Shown one piece after another: positions 1-6,295 of a DNA stretch of 9,056 nt. The stretch's first letter is position 1; the number at the start of each line of letters is the position of its first letter. Origin of the DNA: an uncultured Clostridia bacterium (GTDB lineage: Bacteria; Bacillota; Clostridia; UBA1381); assembly GCA_905235885.1 (NCBI GenBank), contig CAJONM010000049.1:1-9056 (forward strand), in the 5' to 3' direction. Both the position numbers and the translations under genes were made by a program. Below the pieces are notes generated by a model. It worked only from the letters and a program-made list of their open reading frames with translations. It ran no database searches and had not been told where the DNA came from.

Positions 1-1213
1 GCCGCTCTATCGGCTCGCACTTCTGCCCGTCTACGGTTTTATATATAACAACGGGATTTGATACCTGAAACTCATATCCCTCGCGGCGCATATTTTCGAT
101 CAATACCGAAAGATGCAGCTCGCCGCGTCCCGATACGGTGAACGCCTCGGTCGTATCCGTATCCTCAACGCGCAGACTGACATTTGAGTCAAGCTCTCTG
201 TAGAGTCTGTCTCGCAAATGGCGCGATGTTACGAATTTCCCGTCTTTTCCGGCAAACGGACTGTCGTTTACGGAAAATGTCATGGAAAGAACGGGATCGT
301 CTATCTTCACAAACGGCAATGGGTCAATGCTGTCGGGACTGCAAAGAGTCTCTCCGATATTTATATCCGCAATGCCCGATATTGCCACGATGTCTCCTGC
401 ACCCACCTCATCGGCAGACGCTCTCTGAAGCCCTTCAAATGTGTACAGCCTTGCCGCCTTCGCATTTGAGACAGTGCCATCGGCATGGCATACCGAAAGC
501 GGCATCCCTGCCCTTACCGAGCCGCGCTCTATCTTTCCCACCGCTATTCTGCCGGTGTATTCGTCATAGTCGATATTTGAAACGAGCATCTGGAACGGTC
601 CGTCGTCGACGCATTTCGGGCACGGTATCTTATTTACTATCAGCTCGAACAGCTCCTTGAGGTTATGCGTTTCGTCCGCATAATCCTCCGCCGCCCAGCC
701 GTCTCGTCCCGATGCGTATATAACGGGCGTGTCAAGCTGCTCCTCGCTCGCGCCGAGGTCTATCAGCAGCTCCAGCACTTCCTCAACGACCTCCTCCGGT
801 CTCGCGTTGGGGCGATCGACTTTATTGACAACTATGATCGGCTGCAGATCCAGCGCAAGCGCCTTTGACAGAACAAACCTCGTCTGAGGCATACATCCCT
901 CGAACGCGTCCACAAGAAGCAGAACGCCGTCAGCCATTTCCAGTCCGCGTTCTACCTCGCCGCCGAAATCGGCGTGTCCGGGCGTGTCGATTATATTTAT
1001 TTTTACATCACCGTAATGAAGCGATGTATTTTTTGCCAGTATCGTTATTCCGCGCTCTCGCTCAAGGTCGTTTGAGTCCATCACTCGCTCGTCTACGACC
1101 TCATTCTCGCGGAATGTGCCGCTTTGTGCCAGCATCGCGTCAACAAGCGTCGTTTTTCCATGATCTACATGAGCGATGATCGCGATATTTCTTATGTTAT
1201 GTCTTTGCGTCAT
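1..1213 (-). CDS. typA: Translational GTPase TypA/BipA, 5' 404 codons (C-terminus outside window)
   Basis: Ribosome-associated GTPase of the EF-G/LepA superfamily, involved in ribosome assembly and stress or cold adaptation; cytoplasmic. My translation of the minus strand shows the G1 P-loop AHVDHGKTT (residues 14-22), switch I RGITI (54-58), G3 DTPGHADF (76-83) and G4 NKVD (130-133), followed by an OB-like domain II and the start of the EF-G-type domain III (SGRGELHLSVLIENMRREG near the truncated end). RGITI followed by LAKNTS and the G3 context are typical of TypA, and no LepA-type features were seen. About 404 of the usual ~600-610 residues are present; the unique C-terminal domain lies beyond position 1. 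The ATG at 1211-1213 follows a GAGGGG Shine-Dalgarno site that overlaps the stop of the 32-codon gene upstream (10-base gap), so it is probably co-transcribed and translationally linked. No frameshift seen. Identification is firm. Confidence 0.96.
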   Translation of the reverse strand, partial: MTQRHNIRNIAIIAHVDHGKTTLVDAMLAQSGTFRENEVVDERVMDSNDLERERGITILAKNTSLHYGDVKINIIDTPGHADFGGEVERGLEMADGVLLLVDAFEGCMPQTRFVLSKALALDLQPIIVVNKVDRPNARPEEVVEEVLELLIDLGASEEQLDTPVIYASGRDGWAAEDYADETHNLKELFELIVNKIPCPKCVDDGPFQMLVSNIDYDEYTGRIAVGKIERGSVRAGMPLSVCHADGTVSNAKAARLYTFEGLQRASADEVGAGDIVAISGIADINIGETLCSPDSIDPLPFVKIDDPVLSMTFSVNDSPFAGKDGKFVTSRHLRDRLYRELDSNVSLRVEDTDTTEAFTVSGRGELHLSVLIENMRREGYEFQVSNPVVIYKTVDGQKCEPIER

Positions 1214-1223
1214 ATAAATCCCC

Positions 1224-1322
1224 TCAGTGTATAAACAGCATCGACACCGCTCCCAGAAGGATGCTGCCGCCCATTATGGCTGCTATAACTATACATGTGA
1301 TCTTCACTGTTTTTTTACTCAT
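1224..1322 (-). CDS. 32-residue single-pass membrane peptide, Prli42/DUF4044-like
   Basis: A very short gene, MSKKTVK followed by one hydrophobic segment (about residues 8-31) containing GGSILLGAVSML, ending FIH. Positively charged N-terminus and short tail suggest N-in insertion in the cytoplasmic membrane. The ATG (1320-1322) lies inside the end of the SLH gene: the two frames overlap by 8 bases (AATGAGTAA arrangement), a classic translational-coupling geometry, and typA starts 10 bases after its stop. The pattern of Lys-rich start, one helix and M..S.LLG..S..L resembles my recollection of the Firmicutes Prli42 (stressosome-associated) and DUF4044 miniproteins; this is inference, with no rsbRST genes in view. 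A longer reading of the frame up to 1439 is possible but would overlap the SLH gene by about 125 bases and has no support. Function unknown. Confidence 0.68.
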   Translation of the reverse strand: MSKKTVKITCIVIAAIMGGSILLGAVSMLFIH

Positions 1323-2025
1323 TGCTCTTATTCTCCTTATTAAGTACACGCAATATAACCGTTGCCGCCTGTGCGCGTGTGGCGGAATCGAGCGGACGGA
1401 ATGTGCCGTCGTCCATGCCCTCCATAAATCCGTTTGCAACGGTATGCTTTACCGATACAGCCGCCCAGTCATCTATGTTGCTGCCATCGACAAATTCGGA
1501 AATGTTGCTCATATCCGCCGTTTCGTTCGTAAGTACGGTCCTTGTGTACTGGTATGCGTACTCTGTAAGAACAGCCATTTCCTCTCGCGTTATCGGCAGA
1601 TTTCCGCCGAACGCACCCGAATATACTATCTTTGACTCAGTTGCGTTTCCGTCCTTGTCAACTGTATAATCGACCTTGTCGCTGTATCCTATGATCATCG
1701 ACGACGGGATAAGTCCGCTGTCGAGCGCGCCTTGCAAATACGGCGCGAACCAGTCCCCTGCATCCGCGTCAAGGCATTCGCCTCTGCGATACGGAGCCGT
1801 CGGCAAGTCTACCGTTTCCATTATCATTTTAAGATACTGCGCGCGTGTAACGGTGCCGTCCGGCACAAACTCGGTATCTGTTACTCCGTCTACGACACCG
1901 GCAGCGGCAAGCGTGTTTATCGCACTCTCCGCCCAATGCCCCGATATATCCGTAAAGCCTGCGGCAAGCGTGTTTACGGCAGCAATTACCGCTGCCACGG
2001 TTATTGATAATGGCGTCTTTTTCAT
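1315..2025 (-). CDS. Secreted S-layer homology (SLH) domain protein, three SLH motifs
   Basis: 236-residue exported protein consisting almost only of SLH repeats, which in Gram-positives bind pyruvylated secondary cell wall polymer. Residues 1-22 are a signal peptide (MKKTP, hydrophobic core, Ala-rich cleavage region). SLH1 is about 24-66 (FTDISGHWAESAINTL, FVPDGTVTRAQ), SLH2 about 83-155, interrupted by a ~35-residue insert (about 108-142) before LPITREEMAVL, and SLH3 about 175-227 (DDWAAVSVKHTVANGFMEG, FRPLDSATRAQAATVI). No enzymatic or adhesive domain is attached, so it may be a wall-binding module, a structural protein or a competitor for wall sites. The start has AAAGGAAG at good spacing, embedded in the last codons of tadA (4-base gap), and its 3' end overlaps the next gene by 8 bases. 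It is an odd partner for tRNA editing and translation GTPase genes. Family assignment is firm; role is not. Confidence 0.9.
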   Translation of the reverse strand: MKKTPLSITVAAVIAAVNTLAAGFTDISGHWAESAINTLAAAGVVDGVTDTEFVPDGTVTRAQYLKMIMETVDLPTAPYRRGECLDADAGDWFAPYLQGALDSGLIPSSMIIGYSDKVDYTVDKDGNATESKIVYSGAFGGNLPITREEMAVLTEYAYQYTRTVLTNETADMSNISEFVDGSNIDDWAAVSVKHTVANGFMEGMDDGTFRPLDSATRAQAATVILRVLNKENKSNE

Positions 2026-2029
2026 ATTG

Positions 2030-2485
2030 TTATCTTCCTTTCTCTCTAAGATCGCGAAAAAAAACTTTTATTATCTCGGAGCATTCATCCTCAAGTATTC
2101 CGCCCTCCGATACGGCGGAGTAGTTGCATAAATTCATATCAAGCAGATTTACGCGTGATCCGGCGCATCCCGACTTCTGATCCGCCGCGCCGTAATATAC
2201 GCGCTCTATCCTTGCGTTAAGTATCGCTCCGGCACACATCGGGCACGGCTCAAGCGTTACATACATTTCGCATCCGGGCAGCCGCCAGCCGCCGAGCTTT
2301 CTGCACGCTCTGTCTATAGCCGTTATCTCCGCGTGAAGCAGCGCGTTGCGCTTCGTTTCACGGCGGTTGTAGCCGCGTGATATTATCTCGCCGTTTCGCA
2401 CCACTACCGCTCCGACGGGCATCTCGCCTATCCTTGCGGCTTTTTTTGCCTGACGCAGAGCCTCGCGCATAAATTTCTCTTCCAT
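2030..2485 (-). CDS. tadA: tRNA-specific adenosine deaminase TadA
   Basis: Deaminates adenosine 34 of tRNA-Arg(ACG) to inosine for wobble decoding; zinc-dependent cytidine-deaminase fold, works as a homodimer in the cytoplasm. Counting from this start, the zinc ligands and proton shuttle are H51-A-E53 (LLHAEITAI) and C81-P-M-C84 (TLEPCPMCAGAI). The surrounding PVGAVVV, GGWRLPG and YYGAADQKSGCAGS segments are characteristic of TadA rather than of other deaminases, and 151 residues is the usual length. The chosen ATG (2483-2485) begins MEEKFMREAL, which matches where the family normally starts; GGAA lies 7 bases upstream and a better AAAGGG lies 15 bases upstream. In-frame ATGs at 2512 and 2509 would add nine or eight residues but have no Shine-Dalgarno site. 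It heads the tight tadA-SLH-peptide-typA group. Confidence 0.95.
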   Translation of the reverse strand: MEEKFMREALRQAKKAARIGEMPVGAVVVRNGEIISRGYNRRETKRNALLHAEITAIDRACRKLGGWRLPGCEMYVTLEPCPMCAGAILNARIERVYYGAADQKSGCAGSRVNLLDMNLCNYSAVSEGGILEDECSEIIKVFFRDLREKGR

Positions 2486-2517
2486 TTTTATATTCCGAAA
2501 CCCTTTCATCAAATCTG

Positions 2518-2623
2518 TTTGAGAGAAATGCTCTAAGCAGATCGTATTTTTTGCACTGCGAGACTATAGGCTGCTATGCGAGCAGGGCAAAAGGTGCGAG
2601 GTGCGACGGGCATTTCTTTCAAA
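2518..2623. repeat. 106-base element with 14-base terminal inverted repeats between argJ and tadA
   Basis: The gap between argJ and tadA is almost filled by a symmetrical element. Its ends, TTTGAGAGAAATGC (2518-2531) and GCATTTCTTTCAAA (2610-2623), are complementary at 13 of 14 positions; the exception is a possible G-U pair in RNA. Nested inside is a second stem, TTTTGC.CTGC (about 2547-2557) with GCAG.GCAAAA (2581-2591), capped by a short ATAG/CTAT hairpin. A 7-base tandem GGTGCGA occurs at 2593-2606. There is no U-run after either arm, so it does not look like a standard intrinsic terminator. It could be a structured RNA or processing site in the argJ-tadA transcript, or a small MITE-like element. 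No ORF inside. Confidence 0.6.
2563..2590 (-). promoter_or_regulatory. Possible weak sigma-A promoter for the tadA group
   Basis: Minus-strand TTGCCC (2585-2590) and TATAGT (2563-2568) with a 16-base spacer; 4/6 and 5/6 matches. It lies inside the inverted-repeat element, so these bases may equally belong to an RNA stem. The only candidate seen for independent transcription of tadA. Confidence 0.3.
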
Positions 2624-2624
2624 C

Positions 2625-3848
2625 TTATGACCTGTAGTCTCCGTTGATCTTAACATATTCGTATGTCAGATCACATCCCCACGCCTTAGCCGTCGCGCTG
2701 CCGCTGCCCAGCTCAACATCTATATATATCGTATCCTCGCCAAGAACCGTCTTTGCCTGAGCCTCCGAGAACGGTACTCCGGCACCGCCGCGGCATACAG
2801 CAACATTACCTGCGGCGGAGCGGAAATCCACATCCACCTTGTTTATGTCAAACTCCGCGTCCGCATAGCCTATCGCGCACAGAACGCGCCCCCAGTTTGC
2901 GTCCTCACCGAACATCGCGCATTTAAGGAGCGGTGAGCGTATAACGCTCTTTGCGACAGTTATCGCCGTATCGGTATCGGGCGCCGATGAAACGGTACAT
3001 TCCAAAAGCTTGGTTGCGCCCTCTCCGTCTTTGGCAAGCATTTTCGTAAGCTCGCTCATTACGATATACAACGCCTGCTTGAATACCCCGTAATCCTCGC
3101 CCCGATCCGTTATCTCGGCATTGCCGGCAAGTCCGTTTGCGTGAAGCAGTATCGTGTCGTTTGTTGATGTGTCGCCGTCAACGCTTAAACAGTTATATGT
3201 AACCTTTACTATCTCCGACAATGCAGCTTGCAGCATTTCCGCTGAAACCGCCGCATCTGTCGTTATAAAGTTCAGCGTTGTTGCCATATTCGGATGTATC
3301 ATTCCGCTTCCCTTTGCCATACCGCCCAATCGGCATACCTTGCCGCCGAGCGTGAACTCTACGGCATATTCCTTCTTGACGGTATCGGTTGTCATAATCG
3401 CCTCCGCCGCGCGTGCGTTGCCGTCATAATCAAGCCCTGCCGCCAGATCCTTTATATGTGACTCTATCGGCTCTATCGGCAAGATCTGACCTATAACGCC
3501 CGTTGATGCGACAAGCACCTCCTCAGGGCGAAGCCCCAATGCGTCTGCGGCAAGCTCGCACATTCTCTCAGCCTTTATAATGCCGTCGGCATTACAGGTA
3601 TTAGCGTTTTTGGAGTTCATTATTACCGCCCGCGCTTTACCGCCGGTCTCTTCAAGATGCGCCTTCGTTACAAGTATCGGCGCTCCCTTTACCTTATTTG
3701 TCGTATATACTCCCGCAGTATTCGCCGGAACATCTGAAACGTACAGTCCCAGGTCGTTTTTATTCTTATCGGCATTCAGTCCGCAGTTCAGCCCATAAGC
3801 CTTATAGCCCCGAGCCGCGCAAACTCCGCCCTCTATTACCTTATACAT
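2625..3848 (-). CDS. argJ: Bifunctional glutamate N-acetyltransferase / ornithine acetyltransferase ArgJ
   Basis: Transfers the acetyl group from N-acetylornithine to glutamate (and in bifunctional forms also uses acetyl-CoA) in the cyclic arginine pathway; cytoplasmic. The 407-residue precursor is full length for the family. The autoproteolysis site is visible as KGSGMIHPNMATTL (180-192): cleavage is expected between Ala189 and Thr190, making Thr190 the nucleophile of the beta chain. The oxyanion-hole STG (115-117) in ASTGVIGQ, NSKNANTC (78-85), SVDGDTSTND and the CAMFGEDANWGR segment are all present. The residue after the nucleophile is Thr, where Met is common (MATM), a mild variation. The start ATG has AGGAGG nine bases upstream. 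It stands alone: no argC, argB, argD or argF in the window. It has its own promoter with an ArgR-box-like palindrome. Whether it is truly bifunctional cannot be told from sequence. Confidence 0.97.
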   Translation of the reverse strand: MYKVIEGGVCAARGYKAYGLNCGLNADKNKNDLGLYVSDVPANTAGVYTTNKVKGAPILVTKAHLEETGGKARAVIMNSKNANTCNADGIIKAERMCELAADALGLRPEEVLVASTGVIGQILPIEPIESHIKDLAAGLDYDGNARAAEAIMTTDTVKKEYAVEFTLGGKVCRLGGMAKGSGMIHPNMATTLNFITTDAAVSAEMLQAALSEIVKVTYNCLSVDGDTSTNDTILLHANGLAGNAEITDRGEDYGVFKQALYIVMSELTKMLAKDGEGATKLLECTVSSAPDTDTAITVAKSVIRSPLLKCAMFGEDANWGRVLCAIGYADAEFDINKVDVDFRSAAGNVAVCRGGAGVPFSEAQAKTVLGEDTIYIDVELGSGSATAKAWGCDLTYEYVKINGDYRS

Positions 3849-3899
3849 AAGTATCGTCCTCCTGCAAATGAACTCAGTTACGATCTCGATAACACACCT

Positions 3900-3917
3900 A
3901 TTGTATTGTAATACAAT
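3900..3917. promoter_or_regulatory. 18-base palindrome over the argJ -10, ArgR (ARG) box-like
   Basis: ATTGTATT-GT-AATACAAT is a perfect inverted repeat with 8-base arms. Against the ARG-box consensus WNTGAATWWWWATTCANW I count 15 of 18 positions matching. It covers the argJ -10 (3905-3910) and the presumed start region, the position expected of a repressor site. An AATACAAA half-site recurs at 3943-3950, 33 bases (about three turns) away. An alternative is that the upstream XRE protein binds here. Confidence 0.6.
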
Positions 3918-3933
3918 TCCCCACGCTTGTCAA
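3905..3933 (-). promoter_or_regulatory. argJ promoter (sigma-A)
   Basis: Minus-strand TTGACA (3928-3933, 6/6), 17-base spacer, TACAAT (3905-3910, 5/6). This predicts a leader of about 50 bases before the argJ ATG. The promoter lies between the end of the XRE gene and argJ, and no terminator separates them, so some read-through from the regulator is possible. Confidence 0.85.
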
Positions 3934-3958
3934 TGGTGAAATAATACAAAACAATGTA

Positions 3959-4315
3959 TCATATTGCCGTACCCCTTTTATGAACGCGTCTAAAAATCCG
4001 CATCATTCTGAGTAGCTCTTTTTGGTTTTCTTCATCCAGCGATGATGCCTGACTTATTATTTTGTTTAATATCGTATTAGTCTTTTCATTTGTATTTATC
4101 TCAGTATCAAATGAAAACAGCTCTGCCATGGTAACTCCAAGCGCCGCTGCGATCCCCGCCACGGTCTCCACTGTAGGATTTTTCGCTGCTCGTTCAATCT
4201 GCCCCAAATGCGCTGCGCTTATTCCCGCTCTGAACGCAAGCTCCTCCTGGCTCAATTTATTCAAATTCCGCAATCTGCGGATCTCTCTTCCTAATTTTAC
4301 TCCAACTGTTTCCAT
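3959..4315 (-). CDS. XRE-family (Cro/CI-type HTH) transcriptional regulator
   Basis: 118-residue DNA-binding protein. The HTH_3/XRE domain spans about residues 8-67: LGREIRRLRNLNK, then LSQEELAFRAGIS (helix 2), AAHLGQIERAAKNPTVETV (recognition helix and following turn) and IAAALGVTMAELFSF. The C-terminal ~45 residues are polar and probably helical (LNKIISQASSLDEENQKELLRMMRIF), likely for dimerisation; there is no peptidase, cupin or TPR domain. It starts with ATG after AAAGGG at 7-base spacing. It is divergent from the PH-domain gene across 180 bases with back-to-back promoters, and upstream of argJ on the same strand. A natural guess is control of its own gene and the divergent one; a role at the argJ palindrome cannot be excluded. 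Composition varies: the HTH-coding part is GC-rich and the tail AT-rich. Specific target unknown. Confidence 0.92.
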   Translation of the reverse strand: METVGVKLGREIRRLRNLNKLSQEELAFRAGISAAHLGQIERAAKNPTVETVAGIAAALGVTMAELFSFDTEINTNEKTNTILNKIISQASSLDEENQKELLRMMRIFRRVHKRGTAI

Positions 4316-4369
4316 AATTTTTCCCTTTCAGCTTGCTTTAAACCTCAACAATAATCATTCTTTACTGTT

Positions 4370-4398
4370 ATTATCTCATTTGGTCTCGTTATTATCAA
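4370..4398 (-). promoter_or_regulatory. Promoter of the XRE regulator gene
   Basis: Minus-strand TTGATA (4393-4398), 17-base spacer, GATAAT (4370-4375), with TG one base before the -10 (extended -10). The 9-mer GATAATAAC occurs twice, at 4388-4396 and 4367-4375, 21 bases apart, coinciding with both promoter boxes; it may be a two-site operator for autoregulation or just promoter sequence. Confidence 0.65.
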
Positions 4399-4437
4399 AT
4401 TACTTTAGATATTTATATTTTTCACTATCTTTAGGTA

Positions 4438-4466
4438 TTGACTTTTTATAAAAGCTATGCTATAAT
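4438..4466 (+). promoter_or_regulatory. Promoter of the PH-domain protein gene
   Basis: TTGACT (4438-4443, 5/6), 17-base spacer, TATAAT (4461-4466, 6/6) with an extended TGC before the -10. The leader is about 23 bases and contains AAAGGAGGT. The -35 boxes of the two divergent promoters are about 40 bases apart, so a regulator bound between them could affect both. Confidence 0.85.
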
Positions 4467-4495
4467 ATAAAAAAAACAAAGGAGGTAATAGCTTT

Positions 4496-4939
4496 ATGAG
4501 CTATATTCAAAACAACCTGAAAAAGGACGAGAAAATCATTCTTGAGGGAAAGCTCCACGGTGCAATGCTCATCCCTCATATACTGCTTATGTTCATCATT
4601 GTAGGGCTCTTTACTATTGTACCGGCAATAATCAAAATGAAAACTACAGAACTGACAATAACAAATAAGCGGCTTGTCGGCAAGCTTGGACTTATAAAAA
4701 CTACTGAGCTTGATACTCCGCTTAATAAGATCAATAACGTTAACGTAAGCAGTGGATTTTGGGGTAAAATTTTCGGCTACGGAACTCTTAAAGTAAATTC
4801 TTCATCGGGTATGTATGAATTTTCCGGAATAAAAAACGCCGATTTGTTCCGCTCAACACTTATGAACCAGATAGACCAGTTTGATGATGACAGAATAAAA
4901 AAGCAGGCACAGGAAATGGCTAAAGCCATGAAGGCGTAA
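4496..4939 (+). CDS. Membrane-anchored bacterial PH-domain protein (bPH_2 / YdbT-like)
   Basis: 147 residues: a short cytoplasmic N-terminus (YIQNNLKKDEKIILEGKLH), one clear hydrophobic segment (about 23-47, MLIPHILLMFIIVGLFTIVP), then a bPH_2 domain (about 50-122) with the characteristic ELTITNKRLVGKLGLIKT, LDTPLNKINNVNVSSG and FGYGTLKVNSSSG strands and a short Lys-rich helical tail. This family is widespread and of poorly defined function, generally membrane-associated scaffolds. It starts at ATG with AGGAGGT nine bases upstream and is monocistronic, ending at a terminator. Three 60-base blocks of the gene (from 4501, 4621, 4741) contain 24, 23 and 22 G+C, clearly lower than sampled argJ blocks (30 and 36), so recent acquisition or different codon selection is possible. 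The divergent XRE gene is the likely regulator (inference). Confidence 0.88.
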   Translation: MSYIQNNLKKDEKIILEGKLHGAMLIPHILLMFIIVGLFTIVPAIIKMKTTELTITNKRLVGKLGLIKTTELDTPLNKINNVNVSSGFWGKIFGYGTLKVNSSSGMYEFSGIKNADLFRSTLMNQIDQFDDDRIKKQAQEMAKAMKA

Positions 4940-4987
4940 CAAAAAGCAGCTGTATCAAAATCAAATTCAATTATAAGTAAACATAAA

Positions 4988-5037
4988 AATTGCGCTCTGC
5001 AATCACCTGAAATGATCGCTGAGCGCAATTATTTTTT
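4988..5037. terminator. Bidirectional intrinsic terminator between PH-domain gene and corC-type gene
   Basis: AATTGCGCTC (4988-4997) pairs perfectly with GAGCGCAATT (5021-5030); an inner GCAATCA/TGATCGC pairing with one mismatch extends the stem. On the plus strand six T follow (5032-5037); on the minus strand AATTTTT follows. The corC stop codon (5036-5038) overlaps the plus-strand T-run, fitting convergent genes sharing one terminator. Confidence 0.88.
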
Positions 5038-6295
5038 AATCCTCGTCTTCCTCGTCATCCTCACTAAGCTCAAACAGCTTTGTTACAATGACCTCTGTTA
5101 CACGCCGCGGGTCGCGCTTTGATACGACAACCTCAAGGTTTTTATAATTAAATTCGTCTCCCACTCTCGGTATCCTTCCGAATTCCTCAACCACCCACGC
5201 ACCGACATTGGAGCAGTCCGACTCCTCGTCAAGATCGAACAGATCGAACATATCGTCAAGATCGGCAGTACAGCGTACCTTGTATTTTCCGTCGCGAATT
5301 TTGACGAACGGCTCTACGACCGTATCATGCTCATCCCATATCTCGCCGACAAGCTCCTCTAAAATATCCTCTAAGGTAACTATGCCGACTGTGCCGCCAA
5401 ACTCATCCAATATGATCGCCATATGCGATTTTTTTGACTGCAATATTCTCAGCAGCTCCGATATTTTCATCGATGGCACCACAAAAATCGGATCGGACAT
5501 AACGTCCGTTACTCTCTGTCCCGTTTTCTTCATATTGGAAAAATCCTTGCGGTTTAAAACGCCTATGATATTGTCCATGGTATCGTTATACACCGGCAGA
5601 CGGGAAAAGCCCTTGTCGAACTGCTCGGTTATATCCTCGATACTGTCATCCGCCTCGATACCGACTATATCCACACGGCTTGTATATATATCCTCGACCT
5701 CTATATCGTCAAATTCTATCGCGTTGCGTATAAGCTCGCTCTCGTTCTGGTCTATCTCTCCGTCCTGCTGCGCTTCCTCGACCATGGTTATAAGCTCTTC
5801 CTCCGTTACATGATCCTCCGGCGCCTTGATGAATTTATAAACAAACTTCTGCCACTGCGCGACAAGCCAGTTGAGCGGCTTGAACAAAACCACCAGAATA
5901 CGCAGTAAGCCGCAGGAGAACATAGCAAATTTCTCCGGCGCGTTCTTCGCCACGCCCTTGGGCGTTATCTCTCCGAACATAAGTACGACGATCGTTGTAA
6001 CTATGGTCGCCACAGTCGCGCCCAGCTCCGCACCGATAAGGTCTATAAACAAAACAGTTGCAATAGCTGTGGTCGCAATATTTACGAGATTGTTTCCGAT
6101 CAGTATTGTAGACAGCAGAGCGTCGGTATTCTCCGACAGCTTCAGAGCGCGTTTTGCGCGTTTGTTCCCTTCGTTTGCAAGGGATTTGAGCCGTATCTTG
6201 TTCATCGCAAAGAACGCTGTTTCCGTCGCGGAGAAAAATCCGGACAGAATGATCATGATAACAAGTACGATAATCTTAGGTATTAGCTGCGACAC
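5036..6295 (-). CDS. CNNM-CBS family transporter, CorC/HlyC type
   Basis: 419-residue membrane protein of the hemolysin C/CorC family, linked in other bacteria to magnesium or cobalt homeostasis. CNNM/DUF21 transmembrane domain about 1-185 with SGFFSATETAFFAMNK (18-33), LLSTILIGNNLVNIA (60-74) and the FGEITPK loop (107-113); paired CBS domains about 200-325 (TSRVDIVGIEADD; RLPVYNDTMDNIIGVLNRKD; MAIILDEFGGTVGIVTLED); CorC_HlyC domain about 328-408; then an acidic tail SEDDEEDED. Full length. The start is GTG (6293-6295) with AAGGGGG 12 bases upstream, a slightly long spacing; the next in-frame ATG (residue 14) would cut into the first membrane helix. It has its own promoter in the gap after the YihY gene. 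Substrate cannot be settled from sequence. Confidence 0.94.
   Translation of the reverse strand: MSQLIPKIIVLVIMIILSGFFSATETAFFAMNKIRLKSLANEGNKRAKRALKLSENTDALLSTILIGNNLVNIATTAIATVLFIDLIGAELGATVATIVTTIVVLMFGEITPKGVAKNAPEKFAMFSCGLLRILVVLFKPLNWLVAQWQKFVYKFIKAPEDHVTEEELITMVEEAQQDGEIDQNESELIRNAIEFDDIEVEDIYTSRVDIVGIEADDSIEDITEQFDKGFSRLPVYNDTMDNIIGVLNRKDFSNMKKTGQRVTDVMSDPIFVVPSMKISELLRILQSKKSHMAIILDEFGGTVGIVTLEDILEELVGEIWDEHDTVVEPFVKIRDGKYKVRCTADLDDMFDLFDLDEESDCSNVGAWVVEEFGRIPRVGDEFNYKNLEVVVSKRDPRRVTEVIVTKLFELSEDDEEDED

Noticed and set aside
184..1179. Plus-strand open frames of 67-158 codons across the first 1.2 kb
   Set aside because: They are antisense shadows of typA, which has all GTPase motifs in the minus frame; the products are low-complexity Arg/Ser/Pro-rich and lack Shine-Dalgarno sites.
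1224..1439. 71-codon version of the small membrane peptide gene
   Set aside because: The extra 39 N-terminal codons run inside the SLH gene in another frame and look like random sequence; the internal ATG at 1320-1322 gives a sensible membrane peptide with coupling geometry.
1676..2131. 151-codon plus-strand frame over the SLH and tadA genes
   Set aside because: Antisense shadow; spans two real minus-strand genes and shows no domain.
2518..2623. Intrinsic terminator for argJ
   Set aside because: The inverted repeats are far apart and no U-run follows either 3' arm, so it was listed as a repeat/structured element instead.
3849..3899. T-box or other riboswitch in the argJ leader
   Set aside because: The leader is only about 50 bases, lacks a T-box motif (TGGNACCGCG) and any terminator/antiterminator pair.
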